From Mycobacterium ostraviense (GTDB lineage Bacteria > Actinomycetota > Actinomycetes > Mycobacteriales > Mycobacteriaceae): DNA of 64,000 bases. A program made the position numbers and the translations under genes. Numbering within the stretch: the first letter of the stretch is position 1; the number at the start of each line of letters is the position of its first letter. Where the stretch lies: positions 3,318,962 to 3,382,961 of the forward strand of contig NZ_NKRE01000001.1 in NCBI RefSeq assembly GCF_002705925.1. The letters are read 5' to 3'. Shown here piece after piece: positions 16,852 to 25,266 of this stretch. The notes below the pieces were generated by a model. The model made no database searches and had not been told where the DNA came from. It saw only the letters and a list, made by a program, of their open reading frames with translations.

Positions 16852-19056
16852 CTAACGAGACAGCCGGAAGGTCATCTCGATGGCAGTCCCACCCGGGCTG
16901 TTGTCAATCTCCACCGCGTCGCTGAGGGCGTTGATCAACGTCAGGCCGCGGCCGCCGTCCCTCGGATCGGCCGCGGGCGTCTTCCACGACCCGGAGTCGA
17001 CAACCCGCGCCTGGACCGCTTCGTCGACGGCTCTCACGTCGACCAGCATGGTCCCGACGCGATGCCCGCGGTAGGCGTGCTCGATGCAATTGGTACACGC
17101 CTCGTTGATCACCAGCACGATGTCGCCGGCCCGTTCGTCGGAGACCTCGGCGGCTCGCAGCCACCACGCCAGCTGGTGCCGGATGCCGGCCAATTGATCT
17201 GGGGTGGCGCTGGTTTCGATACGAAGCGGCCCGTGTGGATGCCGGTACGCCACCATCGCGACGTCGTCGTCGTATCCGGCCGCCGGCGCCAACCGGCCCA
17301 GCACGGCATCGGCGACGGCATCGATCGGCAACATCATCGACTCTGTCAAAACGCCGGCGACACGTCCCAGGCCTTCGTCGATCGACTCGTACTTGCGCTC
17401 GACCAGGCCGTCGGTGAATAGCATCAGCGTCGAGCCGGGCAGCAATTTCTGGGAAGCCTCCGGGCGCGGCTGCGTTCGCCGGACCGCCAGCGGCACCGAG
17501 CGGGCATCGGTCAACAATGTGGTCCCGCGGCCCGGCTCGGCAAGCACCGCGGGCATGTGCCCGGCGTTGCTGTAATCGAGGATCCCGGATTTGGTGTCCA
17601 GTATCGCCAGAAACACCGTGGTGCAGTAGGCATCTGGAATGAGCGACGCGGCCGCATCGAGTTGTTCGAGCAACAGCGCGGGTTGCGCGCCGGTGAGTAA
17701 CAGCGCGCGCGCCGAGCTGCGGAGCTGACCCATGATCGCGGCGGCCGGCAACCCGCGGCCCACGCAGTCGCCGACGACAATGCCGATGCGGTGGTCGTCG
17801 AGAGCCAGCACGTCGTACCAATCGCCGCCGATCTCCAAGGGCGGCACGGCGGGTTCGTAGCGGACGGCGAAGCCGGGCGGCGGCTTTACCGGCGGCAGCA
17901 TGGCACGCTGCAGGGTCAGCGATGTCTCACGCGCGCTCTCGAATTGCCGGACATGACCGATGGCCAGGCTCAGGTGACCGATGAGCACCGTGACCAGCAG
18001 CCGATCCTCGGCGGTCACCCAGCGCGGCACCCGCAGCTCCAGCCACAACGCGACGTCGGCGGCACCCGACAGCACCGCGACCAGTCCACTGGCCTTGCCC
18101 GGGGAGTCCGGCCATTCGATCGTTCTCGCCGTCAGCGGCAGTTGTTGACGTGCCTCCTCAAATGTCTGCCGCAGCAGCGGATCCATTCTGCGCCAAGATT
18201 TTTCGGACGGCTCCCCGGCGACCTGGACGGCCGGCTCACCGTCGCCGGGCGGCCAGATGACGGCAACCACGCGTTGCACGTCGACCGCGCTCCGGCATTC
18301 GTCGAGGGTGATGGACAGCACCTCGGCCATGCTCTTGGCCACGCTGACCGACGTGGCCAGCCGCAACACAGCGCTTTCCCTTGCGGCAAAAGCTCGTTCG
18401 GCGGTGATGTCGCGAACCGTGCCCACGTACACATCCCGGTCCGCGACGGCACCCCGAACGGCGTTGATACTCACCGTCACCCAGACCAGATGGCCGTCGC
18501 GGTGCCGGATCGGCGTCTCGTACTCGGCAAAGCCGTCCCGCCGGACCCGCTGCTGTTGCTGGGCCGCGCTTTTCTTGTCGAGCAACCACGGATGCGGCCA
18601 CCGGTACGGCAAACCTTCCGGGGGGTAGCCGATGATCTCGGCGAACGCGCTGTTCATTTCGATCACGGCGCCGTCGTGGTCGGCGACGAAGAATCCTTCC
18701 TGCAACGAGTTCACCAGCGCGGTGCGGAACGTGTCACGATGGGCGAGATCCTCGGCCCGGGCCCGCTGCTGCTCGTAACGCCTGGTGCCGTCCAGGAATC
18801 CGCGGGTGGCGATGTCGAGGGCGGCCAGGGTCTGCAGCAGGAACTCCAGCGCGAGCGACCGACCCGACGCAGGCTCGTCCGAGAACTCGTCGAGGAACCG
18901 GAAGTGGTTCTCGATGATGTCGAGCATGCTGATGCGTTCCTGCAGGGCTCGGCGGCCGAGCTCATGGCCGACGGCCAGGCTGTCCTCGTCGCGCTTGTCC
19001 AGATAGGTACGCAGCGCGGCGAAATAGTGGGCGTGGAAGTCGTCGGTGTAGGTCAT
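16852..19056 (-). CDS. RsbU-type PAS-GAF-PP2C phosphatase with C-terminal anti-sigma-type ATPase domain
   Basis: A 734-residue multidomain regulator. Order: an N-terminal helical RsbU/RsbRD-like region (1-110), PAS (about 115-215, GFFVADHDGAVIEMNSAFAEIIGYPPEG), GAF-like (about 225-370), SpoIIE/PP2C phosphatase (about 385-590, GGDWYDVLALDD, GDCVGRGLPAA, FTDGLVER, DDDVAM), and HATPase_c of the RsbW type (about 600-734, VINEACTNCIEHAY, GGRGLTLI). M. tuberculosis Rv1364c has a similar arrangement but ends in a STAS domain, which is lacking here. The phosphatase would dephosphorylate a STAS antagonist while the ATPase domain could phosphorylate it or bind a sigma factor. It is the last gene of the rsb operon and overlaps rsbX by four bases. 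Confidence 0.88.
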   Translation of the reverse strand: MTYTDDFHAHYFAALRTYLDKRDEDSLAVGHELGRRALQERISMLDIIENHFRFLDEFSDEPASGRSLALEFLLQTLAALDIATRGFLDGTRRYEQQRARAEDLAHRDTFRTALVNSLQEGFFVADHDGAVIEMNSAFAEIIGYPPEGLPYRWPHPWLLDKKSAAQQQQRVRRDGFAEYETPIRHRDGHLVWVTVSINAVRGAVADRDVYVGTVRDITAERAFAARESAVLRLATSVSVAKSMAEVLSITLDECRSAVDVQRVVAVIWPPGDGEPAVQVAGEPSEKSWRRMDPLLRQTFEEARQQLPLTARTIEWPDSPGKASGLVAVLSGAADVALWLELRVPRWVTAEDRLLVTVLIGHLSLAIGHVRQFESARETSLTLQRAMLPPVKPPPGFAVRYEPAVPPLEIGGDWYDVLALDDHRIGIVVGDCVGRGLPAAAIMGQLRSSARALLLTGAQPALLLEQLDAAASLIPDAYCTTVFLAILDTKSGILDYSNAGHMPAVLAEPGRGTTLLTDARSVPLAVRRTQPRPEASQKLLPGSTLMLFTDGLVERKYESIDEGLGRVAGVLTESMMLPIDAVADAVLGRLAPAAGYDDDVAMVAYRHPHGPLRIETSATPDQLAGIRHQLAWWLRAAEVSDERAGDIVLVINEACTNCIEHAYRGHRVGTMLVDVRAVDEAVQARVVDSGSWKTPAADPRDGGRGLTLINALSDAVEIDNSPGGTAIEMTFRLSR

Positions 19057-19679
19057 GTCGAGATACCCCGGTGACGCGCGGCGAGCACCATCGCGTCGTC
19101 AGTGTCCTTGGCGTGCTTGACCAGTATCTGCTCGGCGATGGCAGTGGCGGAAGCGGCGAAGTCGATGTGATCCAGGTGATCGTCGGTGATGCCGTCGCTG
19201 GCGATGACCAGCAGGTCACCGGCGCGGATCGGCACCACCTTGGCCGGCGTGACCTCCGGTACCCGGTAGCCGACGATGCCGGCAGTCAGCCGCACGCTGG
19301 AACTGATCCGGACACCGCTGATCGCCTTGGCGACCAGGTTGGCGGCCACGTTTCCCACGCCCGTCCAGCACAGCCCGCCGGCGGGGAAGTCGATCCTGGC
19401 CAGGGTCATCGCGACCCCCCGGGTGCCGGACAGCATGCGGTGGCAGAGCTGGATCAGCACCTCGAGACGCTCGTCGCGGGCGTCGTTGAGCACGTCGACG
19501 GCGATGCGTGCGGCACGGGCGGCCTCCGGGCCGTGTCCGAGTCCGTCCAGGACACCGAACAGCACGGCGTCGTCGCCGATCTGGACCGCGATCGGCAGGT
19601 CGCCGCAGGTGTGCTCGCCCGGCCGCGGCCGGCCCGCGACCGCCCACTCGATCGGCCCGAACCGGCCGTTATCGCGCAC
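19053..19679 (-). CDS. rsbX: RsbX-like PP2C phosphatase of the stressosome
   Basis: A 208-residue single-domain PP2C/SpoIIE protein (GVLDGLGHGPEAARAA, TGVGNVAANL, VIASDGITDDH). In Bacillus RsbX resets the stressosome by dephosphorylating RsbR and RsbS. Here it overlaps rsbT by 11 bases and the RsbU-type gene by 4, so all are translated from one mRNA. Assignment rests on domain plus position. Confidence 0.85.
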   Translation of the reverse strand: MRDNGRFGPIEWAVAGRPRPGEHTCGDLPIAVQIGDDAVLFGVLDGLGHGPEAARAARIAVDVLNDARDERLEVLIQLCHRMLSGTRGVAMTLARIDFPAGGLCWTGVGNVAANLVAKAISGVRISSSVRLTAGIVGYRVPEVTPAKVVPIRAGDLLVIASDGITDDHLDHIDFAASATAIAEQILVKHAKDTDDAMVLAARHRGIST

Positions 19680-20091
19680 GGGGCGGAACCCATTTCCACA
19701 TTTCGACGGTCGTTCCGCGGCCGACCGCCGACTCCACGATCAGCCGGTCCATCAGGCGCCGCGCGCCCGGCAAGCCCATGCCCAGCCCGCGGCCGGTGGA
19801 GTAGCCGTCCTCCATCGCGCGATCGACGTCCGCGATGCCCGGCCCGTCGTCTTCGGCGCGCACCACCAGCGCCTTGCGGCCCTCGCGGTCGGCCACCGCG
19901 ACCCGGACCTCGCCCCGGCCGGCGTAGCTGGTGATGTTGCGGGCGATTTCGGAGATTGCGGTGGCGATCATGGTGACATCGGTCAGCGAGAAACCCAGCT
20001 CGCTGGCGAGCTGATGCCCGGCGTGGCGGGCAGCGACGATGTCGTCGGGGTGGTCCACCTCGACGACGATGTCATCCCTCACCGTCGTCAT
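19669..20091 (-). CDS. rsbT: RsbT-like switch kinase
   Basis: A 140-residue GHKL ATPase. The N box is ATAISEIARNIT (about residues 43-54), with EDDGPGI and the lid GRGLGMGLPGARRLMD. This form, with SEIARN and no extended C-terminus, is typical of RsbT, which phosphorylates RsbR and RsbS and, when released, activates an RsbU phosphatase. It overlaps rsbS by 4 bases and rsbX by 11. Confidence 0.88.
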   Translation of the reverse strand: MTTVRDDIVVEVDHPDDIVAARHAGHQLASELGFSLTDVTMIATAISEIARNITSYAGRGEVRVAVADREGRKALVVRAEDDGPGIADVDRAMEDGYSTGRGLGMGLPGARRLMDRLIVESAVGRGTTVEMWKWVPPRAR

Positions 20092-20477
20092 CCGTCACCG
20101 TCGGGCCCGATCATCGGCTTTTCCAGGCCCAGCTTGCGGTTCAGCAGCGCCAGGCCTTCCTCTAAGTCGAGGGCGGTGTGCATATCGTCGAAGGCCAGCC
20201 CCAGCTGCACCATCGCGAAGGCCACCTCCGGCCGCAGGCCCACGATCACCGTCTCGGCGCCACGCAGCCGGATCATTCGTGCGATCGTCTGCAGGGACCG
20301 CGCGGCAAACGAGTCGAGCACCTCCACGGCGGTGACGTCGACGATGATGCCCTGGGCGCGGAATTCGGTGACGCGGTCCATCAGACGTTGCCGGAAGAGT
20401 TCGGTCTCGGAGTCGGTGAGCGCGGAGCGCACCGTCGCGATGAGAATCGGCCCCAGTTTGAGAATCGGTACTGGCAC
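20088..20477 (-). CDS. rsbS: RsbS-like STAS scaffold protein of the stressosome
   Basis: A 129-residue single STAS domain. The phospho-acceptor serine is in VLDSFAAR, as in RsbS, and the family motif RGAETVIVGLRPEVAF follows. RsbS forms the stressosome core with RsbR. It overlaps rsbT by four bases and lies 30 bases behind rsbR. Confidence 0.88.
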   Translation of the reverse strand: MPVPILKLGPILIATVRSALTDSETELFRQRLMDRVTEFRAQGIIVDVTAVEVLDSFAARSLQTIARMIRLRGAETVIVGLRPEVAFAMVQLGLAFDDMHTALDLEEGLALLNRKLGLEKPMIGPDGDG

Positions 20478-20507
20478 GGGCTGCCTTTTGATGAGTGCCT
20501 ACCCGGT

Positions 20508-21422
20508 CTAGTCGCCGGTACGGGTGACTTCGTAGCCGAGCAACCGCTCGGCTTCTTCGATGCCGCCCTGCAGGTCACCGACGGCGTTCATCTTCGACAG
20601 GTCCAGCCCGATGGTGACCAGGGTCAACGCGATTTCGGAGGACAGGCCGGTGATGATCACGCTGGCGCCCATCAAGCCGGAGGCGTCCACCGTTTGCACC
20701 AGGTGGTTGGCCACCGTCGAATCGATGGTCGGCACACCGGTGATGTCGATGACCACGACCTTGGCGCGGTTGGCCCGGATGGCGCGCAGCAGCTGCTCGG
20801 TGACCTGGCGGGCGCGCTGGCTGTCCAGCACGCCGATGATCGGCAGAATCAGCAGCTGCTCGCGCACCTGCAGCACCGGCGTCGACAGCTCCCGGATGGC
20901 CTCCTGCTGCTGGCGGATGATGCGCTCGCGCTCCTGCACGAAGCTGACCGCCACGGTGTTGGCGATCCGGTTGGCCGCCGGCTCGTAGGCGTCGAGCACT
21001 TGGTTGAGCATCTCGAAGTCGGTCTGGTACTTCTCGAACAGCGAGCGGGCCAGCACGTCGCGCAGCAGCAGCACGATGCCGACGACCTCGTCGGTCTCCA
21101 CGCCCCGGGGAATGATGCGTTCCGACAGGTCGCGGGCATAATCCTGCAGCGCTTCCACGCTGCCGGTCTCGAGCACCTCGACGTAGTTGTCGTAGACGGC
21201 GGTGGCTTCGGAGAAGATCTCCTCCGGCGTCATCGCGGTGAGCAGCTCCGCCGCGGTGATCCGGCGCGCCCACTCCTCGCGCAACCCGGTCCGGTTCTGC
21301 CGCAGATGCTGGACCAGCTGTGGCAGCAAACCATCGCTGGAGACCGGCTGCGGGACGGCGGTGGTGTTCGAAGTATTCGAAGTATTCGAAGTATTGGTGA
21401 GCTCGATCGGCAAGTCTGACAT
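20508..21422 (-). CDS. rsbR: RsbR-like stressosome sensor (RsbRD-type N-terminus plus STAS)
   Basis: A 304-residue protein and first gene of the rsb operon. Residues about 30-165 form the helical RsbRD-like sensory half (REEWARRITAAELLTAMTPE, RGVETDEVVGIVLLLRDVLA). Residues about 185-300 form the STAS domain (VLDSQRARQVTEQLL, ITGVPTIDSTVANHLVQT, which carries the expected Ser/Thr acceptors). The N-terminus contains a short repeated NTS tract encoded by a 9-base tandem repeat. RsbR proteins perceive stress and hold RsbT in the stressosome. The gene is divergent from a STAS anti-anti-sigma gene 161 bases away; I could not identify a convincing promoter in that gap. Confidence 0.88.
   Translation of the reverse strand: MSDLPIELTNTSNTSNTSNTTAVPQPVSSDGLLPQLVQHLRQNRTGLREEWARRITAAELLTAMTPEEIFSEATAVYDNYVEVLETGSVEALQDYARDLSERIIPRGVETDEVVGIVLLLRDVLARSLFEKYQTDFEMLNQVLDAYEPAANRIANTVAVSFVQERERIIRQQQEAIRELSTPVLQVREQLLILPIIGVLDSQRARQVTEQLLRAIRANRAKVVVIDITGVPTIDSTVANHLVQTVDASGLMGASVIITGLSSEIALTLVTIGLDLSKMNAVGDLQGGIEEAERLLGYEVTRTGD
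21366..21396. repeat. 9-base tandem repeat in the 5' end of rsbR
   Basis: GTATTCGAA is repeated about three and a half times; on the coding strand it gives (AAT-ACT-TCG)n, encoding NTSNTSNTSNT at residues about 9-20 of RsbR. The unit is a multiple of three, so copy-number change would keep the frame. Confidence 0.8.
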
Positions 21423-21583
21423 CTGGCCTCCCCAAGTGCCATGTCGCGCCCCGGAGGGCGCAGCTCATATGGGGAGACTAGCCTGGGGCACGCCGCGCAA
21501 CGCGTCGAGGTCTTCTTCTTCTCGCAGTTCGGGAGGCGGGTTAGGCTTGCAGTACCCCCACGGCTTTGGACAAAGGACCGCCA

Positions 21584-21952
21584 TTGTCAGCTCCTGATTC
21601 GATCACCGCCGAGGTCACCGACCACGACGGCGTCGCCGTGCTCAGTATCGGTGGCGAAATTGACCTGGTCACCGCTCCGGCCCTGGAAGAAGCCATCGGC
21701 GGCGTGGTCGCCGACAACCCCACGGCGCTGATCATCGATCTTTCCGGGGTGGAGTTCCTCGGCTCGGTGGGGCTCAAGATCCTCGCCGCGACCTACGAGA
21801 AACTCGGCGGCGCGGCCGAATTCGGGGTGGTCGCGCGCGGCCCGGCGACCAGACGGCCGATCCACCTGACCGGTTTGGACAAAACTTTCCCGATGTACCC
21901 GACGCTGGACGAGGCATTGACCGGCGTGCGGGACGGCAAGCTGAACCGCTGA
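21584..21952 (+). CDS. STAS anti-anti-sigma factor (RsbV-like)
   Basis: A 122-residue single STAS domain. SIGGEIDLVTAPALEEAI and LIIDLSGVEFLGSVGLKIL carry the usual phosphorylatable serine in the FLGSVGLK loop. Such antagonists, when dephosphorylated by an RsbU phosphatase, sequester an RsbW-type anti-sigma kinase. A TTG start at 21584 is preferred because AAAGGA lies 8 bases upstream; a TTG at 21566 is possible. It is divergent from the rsbRSTX-U operon and is the likely client of its phosphatase. No sigma-factor gene is in the window. Confidence 0.88.
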   Translation: MSAPDSITAEVTDHDGVAVLSIGGEIDLVTAPALEEAIGGVVADNPTALIIDLSGVEFLGSVGLKILAATYEKLGGAAEFGVVARGPATRRPIHLTGLDKTFPMYPTLDEALTGVRDGKLNR

Positions 21953-21969
21953 CACATCACGTTTTCGTC

Positions 21970-21989
21970 ACGATCGAGATAACGATCGT
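21970..21989. repeat. Small inverted repeat after the STAS gene
   Basis: ACGATCG and CGATCGT separated by six bases, 18 bases after the STAS stop codon. It could be a weak terminator or an operator for the downstream gene; no T-run follows. The rest of the 258-base gap to the hemophore-like gene holds nothing I recognise. Confidence 0.35.
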
Positions 21990-22210
21990 CTAAGAACTCG
22001 TCGTTACTTCTGAGAATTTTGCTGTTCCTTAACACATCGGGTCACACCAGTGCGCTCGTGTCACGGCTGCGACGTTTGCCGTCACGGGTGCATGTTCGTC
22101 CTGGGCGAACGGTGCCCGACGGCCTCTTTTCCTTCCGCTACTTTGGCTTTCGGGGATTCGGGAGCCTCCATGATCGGTTTGCTCACGCGAATCATGTGAA
22201 GGAATACGTC

Positions 22211-22609
22211 ATGAAATTCAGCAGTATCGTCGCGCGTCGACGCGTCGCCGGCGTCAGCGCCGGTTGCCTGCTCGGGGGGCTGGCCATCGGGATCGGGGGC
22301 GCGCCGTCGGCGGCGGCCGCGCCCGACTGCAGTACGGAAGGCGTCCACGCCACTGTTTCGTCGGTGACCGGCTCGGCGCAGCAGTACCTCGCCGCGCATC
22401 CGGGTGCCAACCAGGTGGTCATGGCCGCTTACGGGCAGCCGCGTGGGGAGGCGGCCGCCAACATTCGCAACTACTTCACCGCGCACCCCAACGAGTACTA
22501 CGACCTGCGCGGGATTCTGGCGCCGATCGGTGACACCGAGCGCCAGTGCAATGTGACGGCCCTGCCGCCGCATCTGGAGTCCGCCTACCACGAGTTCATG
22601 GCGGGCTGA
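22211..22609 (+). CDS. Secreted heme-binding protein (mycobacterial hemophore family)
   Basis: A 132-residue exported protein. The signal peptide runs about residues 1-37 (basic MKFSSIVARRR, hydrophobic core, cleavage after SAAAA). The mature domain contains CSTEGVHATVSSVTGSAQQYLAAHPGANQ and two cysteines, matching the Rv0203-like hemophore-related family with its four-helix fold. The known relative captures heme outside the cell. The ATG at 22211 with GAAGGA upstream begins the signal peptide. A strong hairpin terminator follows 22 bases after the stop. Confidence 0.85.
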   Translation: MKFSSIVARRRVAGVSAGCLLGGLAIGIGGAPSAAAAPDCSTEGVHATVSSVTGSAQQYLAAHPGANQVVMAAYGQPRGEAAANIRNYFTAHPNEYYDLRGILAPIGDTERQCNVTALPPHLESAYHEFMAG

Positions 22610-22631
22610 CCCAGCCGCCCAAGAAGCCCGT

Positions 22632-22663
22632 AACGACCCGCCCCAACGACGTGGCGGGTCGTT
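22632..22663 (+). terminator. Hairpin terminator after the hemophore-like gene
   Basis: AACGACCCGCC and GGCGGGTCGTT form a perfect 11-base-pair stem around a 10-base loop. There is no clear U-tract, as is common for mycobacterial terminators. Confidence 0.75.
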
Positions 22664-22718
22664 CGGCTTCGACGGGGCAAGCCGGTGGAAAATCTCCGTC
22701 CGGGTCTCGCCGGATGCG

Positions 22719-23240
22719 ATGATCACCGGCATGGATGTCGACCATCCGGACCGGTACCAGCGTTGGGACCACCGCAAGCGCGGGGAAACCGAACTGCAAC
22801 GGCTCGACCGCAATTGGAACAGCCTGCTGCAGGAGCTGCGGGTGGTCCAGACCGGGGTGCAGCTGCTCACCGGGTTCCTGCTGACGCTGCCGTTCCAGCA
22901 GCGCTTCGACACCTTGACCCTGCACGGGGTGTATCTAGTCACAGTGGGATGTTCGGTGGGCGCGACGGTGCTGCTGATCGCCCCGGTGGGTATGCACCGG
23001 CTGCTGTTCCGGCGGCACCGCCTGGTGGTGCTGGTGTCGGCGGCGCACCGGTGCGCTTACGCCGGTTTGGTGCTGCTCGGGCTGGCCTTGACCGGGGTGA
23101 CAGTGATCATCTTCGACGCGGTGTCCGGGGCAACCGCCGGCATCGTCGCCGGGGCCTGCGCTTTGGCGCTGTTCGCGGTTTTCTGGGTGCTGGTTCCGCT
23201 GTTGTTGCGGACCCGCGACGTGCGCCTGCCGGACTACTGA
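22719..23240 (+). CDS. DUF6328 family membrane protein
   Basis: A 173-residue protein. The N-terminal soluble segment has the family pattern ETELQRLDRNWNSLLQELRVVQTGVQ, followed by four hydrophobic helices (about residues 50-66, 73-92, 105-125, 134-160). The function is unknown. The start may be 22719 or the ATG at 22731. Confidence 0.75.
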   Translation: MITGMDVDHPDRYQRWDHRKRGETELQRLDRNWNSLLQELRVVQTGVQLLTGFLLTLPFQQRFDTLTLHGVYLVTVGCSVGATVLLIAPVGMHRLLFRRHRLVVLVSAAHRCAYAGLVLLGLALTGVTVIIFDAVSGATAGIVAGACALALFAVFWVLVPLLLRTRDVRLPDY

Positions 23241-23253
23241 TCCGCCGACCCCC

Positions 23254-23280
23254 GGTGTGAGCCGCTGTCGCGGCGGGTAA
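23254..23280 (+). promoter_or_regulatory. Possible sigma-F-like promoter GGTGT-N16-GGGTAA
   Basis: GGTGT (23254-23258), 16 bases, GGGTAA (23275-23280), 29 bases before the topoisomerase ATG. It deviates from the GGTTT-N15 type in both the -35 box and the spacer, so it is a weaker candidate. Confidence 0.35.
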
Positions 23281-23308
23281 TTCCTCTTGGGACATGAGAG
23301 GAGCGTCG

Positions 23309-24205
23309 ATGCGGCTGCGTCGCAGCGTGCTGAGCAAACCCGGGATCGCCCGCAAACGGCGGGGTAAGGGCTTCGCCTACTACGGGCCGGACGGCGAGCT
23401 GCTGACCGACGCCCAGACTCTGCAGCGAATCAAGGACCTGGTGAACCCGCCGGCGTGGCAGAAAGTGTGGATCTCGCCCCACGCCAACGGACACATTCAG
23501 GCGGTCGGCACCGACGCGGCCGGACGCCGCCAGTACCTCTACCACCAGGCCTGGCAGCAGGAGCGTGCCGAGGAGAAGTTCGACCGCGTGCTGGCGCTGT
23601 CCAAGGAGCTGCCGGAGCTGCGGCGCCGGATCGCGGAGGACCTCGGCGGCCGTGGTCTCACGCTGCAGATCGACGACCCCGAAGTGGTCCGCGCGGTGCG
23701 CTCGCTGACTCGCCGAAACTCGTGCTCGGAACGACTCCTGGTGTGCCGCAACGGCTCTGGATGGGCAGACATTCGTGCCGACGACCTCAATGCGCACTTC
23801 AAGGAGTTGGTCGGCACCGACTACAGCGTCAAGGACTTACGAACCTGGCATGGCACCGTGCTGGCGGCCGCGTTCGCCGACGCGGACCCGCCGGTGTCGC
23901 AACGCGTGGCCAAGCGGGTCGAGGCCGCCGTGATGCGCGAGGTCGCCGAGGAACTGGGCAACACCGCGGCGGTGGCGCGCGGCTCATACGTCGATCCCCG
24001 GGTGGTCACCGGGTACGAGCAAGGCATGACGATTGCCGCGGCGGTCCGCCGCGCGCGGCGCGCCCGCCGGTCCGCTGCCGCGCAGCAGATCCTGGAAACC
24101 GCACCCGAACGCTGGTGCAACGAATCGCTAAGGGCCAGAGCGCATCTCGGGCTCAGCCGTTGGCCAAAACGGCTTGAACCGGCTACCCGCCGGCGGTGCG
24201 CTTGA
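23309..24205 (+). CDS. DNA topoisomerase IB, internally deleted and probably inactive
   Basis: A 298-residue poxvirus-like type IB topoisomerase; relatives are usually about 340-360 residues. Retained: the N-terminal fold (RRGKGFAYYGPDG, NPPAWQKVWISP, GTDAAGRRQYLYH), the KDLRTWHGT motif (third catalytic Arg) and GSYVDPRVV with the nucleophilic tyrosine. Missing: about 60 residues between GRGL and TLQIDDPEVV (junction near 23660). This segment normally carries the RxGxxxY block and the K-strand, which supply the first catalytic arginine and the general-acid lysine. The deletion is in frame. The ATG at 23309 has AGAGGAG upstream. The 3' end overlaps the convergent AraC gene by 23 bases. Confidence 0.82.
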   Translation: MRLRRSVLSKPGIARKRRGKGFAYYGPDGELLTDAQTLQRIKDLVNPPAWQKVWISPHANGHIQAVGTDAAGRRQYLYHQAWQQERAEEKFDRVLALSKELPELRRRIAEDLGGRGLTLQIDDPEVVRAVRSLTRRNSCSERLLVCRNGSGWADIRADDLNAHFKELVGTDYSVKDLRTWHGTVLAAAFADADPPVSQRVAKRVEAAVMREVAEELGNTAAVARGSYVDPRVVTGYEQGMTIAAAVRRARRARRSAAAQQILETAPERWCNESLRARAHLGLSRWPKRLEPATRRRCA

Positions 24206-25235
24206 GCGCGGTGTGCGGACTTTCGCCGTAGGCCTGGCGATACAGCACGGCGAACCGGCCGGTGTGGGCGAAGCCCCAGCGCTGCGCGATTTCGCTGACC
24301 GTGGTGACCGAGCGGTCGCCGGAGAGCAGGTCTTGATGGGCTCGATGCAGCCGGACCCGGCGGAGGTACTCGGTGGGAGTGGTGTCGAGCTGCTGGCGGA
24401 ACAGGTACTGCACCGCCCGCGGCGTCAGATGGACCACGGCCGCGACGTCCTTGACACCGATGTTCATCGCGGCGTGACGATGAATGAACGACATGGCGGT
24501 TTGCAGGGCCTTGGGTACCGATGGGTCGTTGGGCGACGACGTTCCCGCGGTGACGTTGGACGGAAAGCACTCGAGTAGCGCAGCGGCCAGCAGCCGGGCC
24601 GCCGCGGTGACCAAAAGCGGGTGCCGGGCGGTGTCGGCCGAGGCGAAGCTGGTGGTGACGTAGTCGAACGCGTCGCGCCACGTGCGCGCCGCCGCCGGCG
24701 TACGTGGCCGGGAACTGAGGAACTCGACCTGCTGCGGCATCGGCGTGTGGGACCCCGCGGCCACCTGTCGGAGCAGGTCGGCGTCGATGCTGGCAACGGT
24801 GAACCGAACGCTGTTCAGTCGCAACAGGCGCGGAAATCCGTCGACCGCCAGCAGCGGAGTGTCCGTGTTCGGTGAGCCGTCGCCGCCCGCGATCAACGAG
24901 CCCGAGCGCGGTTGGATCACCACAAAGCCGTCGGCCGTGCGGATTTCGCAGTCGACTCGGCCCTGGATCGTCACGTCGTCGACGGTGAGGTGTTCGGCCG
25001 CGAATCGACGGTGGGTGACGGTCGCTCCCTTGACGAACTCGCTTATTCGCCAGCTCGGGTGATAGGCGTTGCTGAAGAACCTCTGGGCGGCGACCGGGTC
25101 GGCGGTGTGGAAGTGTGCCAGGCGCACCGCGGCCGGGCCGTCCTGTTGCTCCGGGAGATTCTTTCCGTCAAGGCTGGCCGCGTCGCGCAGCTGCGGACAC
25201 GCACGGCACCGTGTGTCCTCGGTAACACTTGTCAT
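24183..25235 (-). CDS. AraC-family transcriptional regulator
   Basis: A 350-residue regulator with an N-terminal ligand or sensor half of the AraC-binding-like type (residues about 35-200) and a C-terminal double helix-turn-helix domain (about 245-345: VKDVAAVVHLTPRAVQYLFRQQL and VSEIAQRWGFAHTGRFAVLYRQAYGESP). The target genes are unknown. The ATG at 25235 is preferred over a TTG at 25244. Only 31 bases separate it from the end of the glycosyltransferase gene on the same strand. Confidence 0.88.
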   Translation of the reverse strand: MTSVTEDTRCRACPQLRDAASLDGKNLPEQQDGPAAVRLAHFHTADPVAAQRFFSNAYHPSWRISEFVKGATVTHRRFAAEHLTVDDVTIQGRVDCEIRTADGFVVIQPRSGSLIAGGDGSPNTDTPLLAVDGFPRLLRLNSVRFTVASIDADLLRQVAAGSHTPMPQQVEFLSSRPRTPAAARTWRDAFDYVTTSFASADTARHPLLVTAAARLLAAALLECFPSNVTAGTSSPNDPSVPKALQTAMSFIHRHAAMNIGVKDVAAVVHLTPRAVQYLFRQQLDTTPTEYLRRVRLHRAHQDLLSGDRSVTTVSEIAQRWGFAHTGRFAVLYRQAYGESPHTALKRTAGG

Positions 25236-25266
25236 GGTTGACAATAATCGTAGTTGATTCGTGCCA

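Noticed and set aside
17791..19074. 427-codon plus-strand frame opposite the RsbU-type gene
   Set aside because: No motif; the PAS, PP2C and HATPase domains are all on the minus strand.
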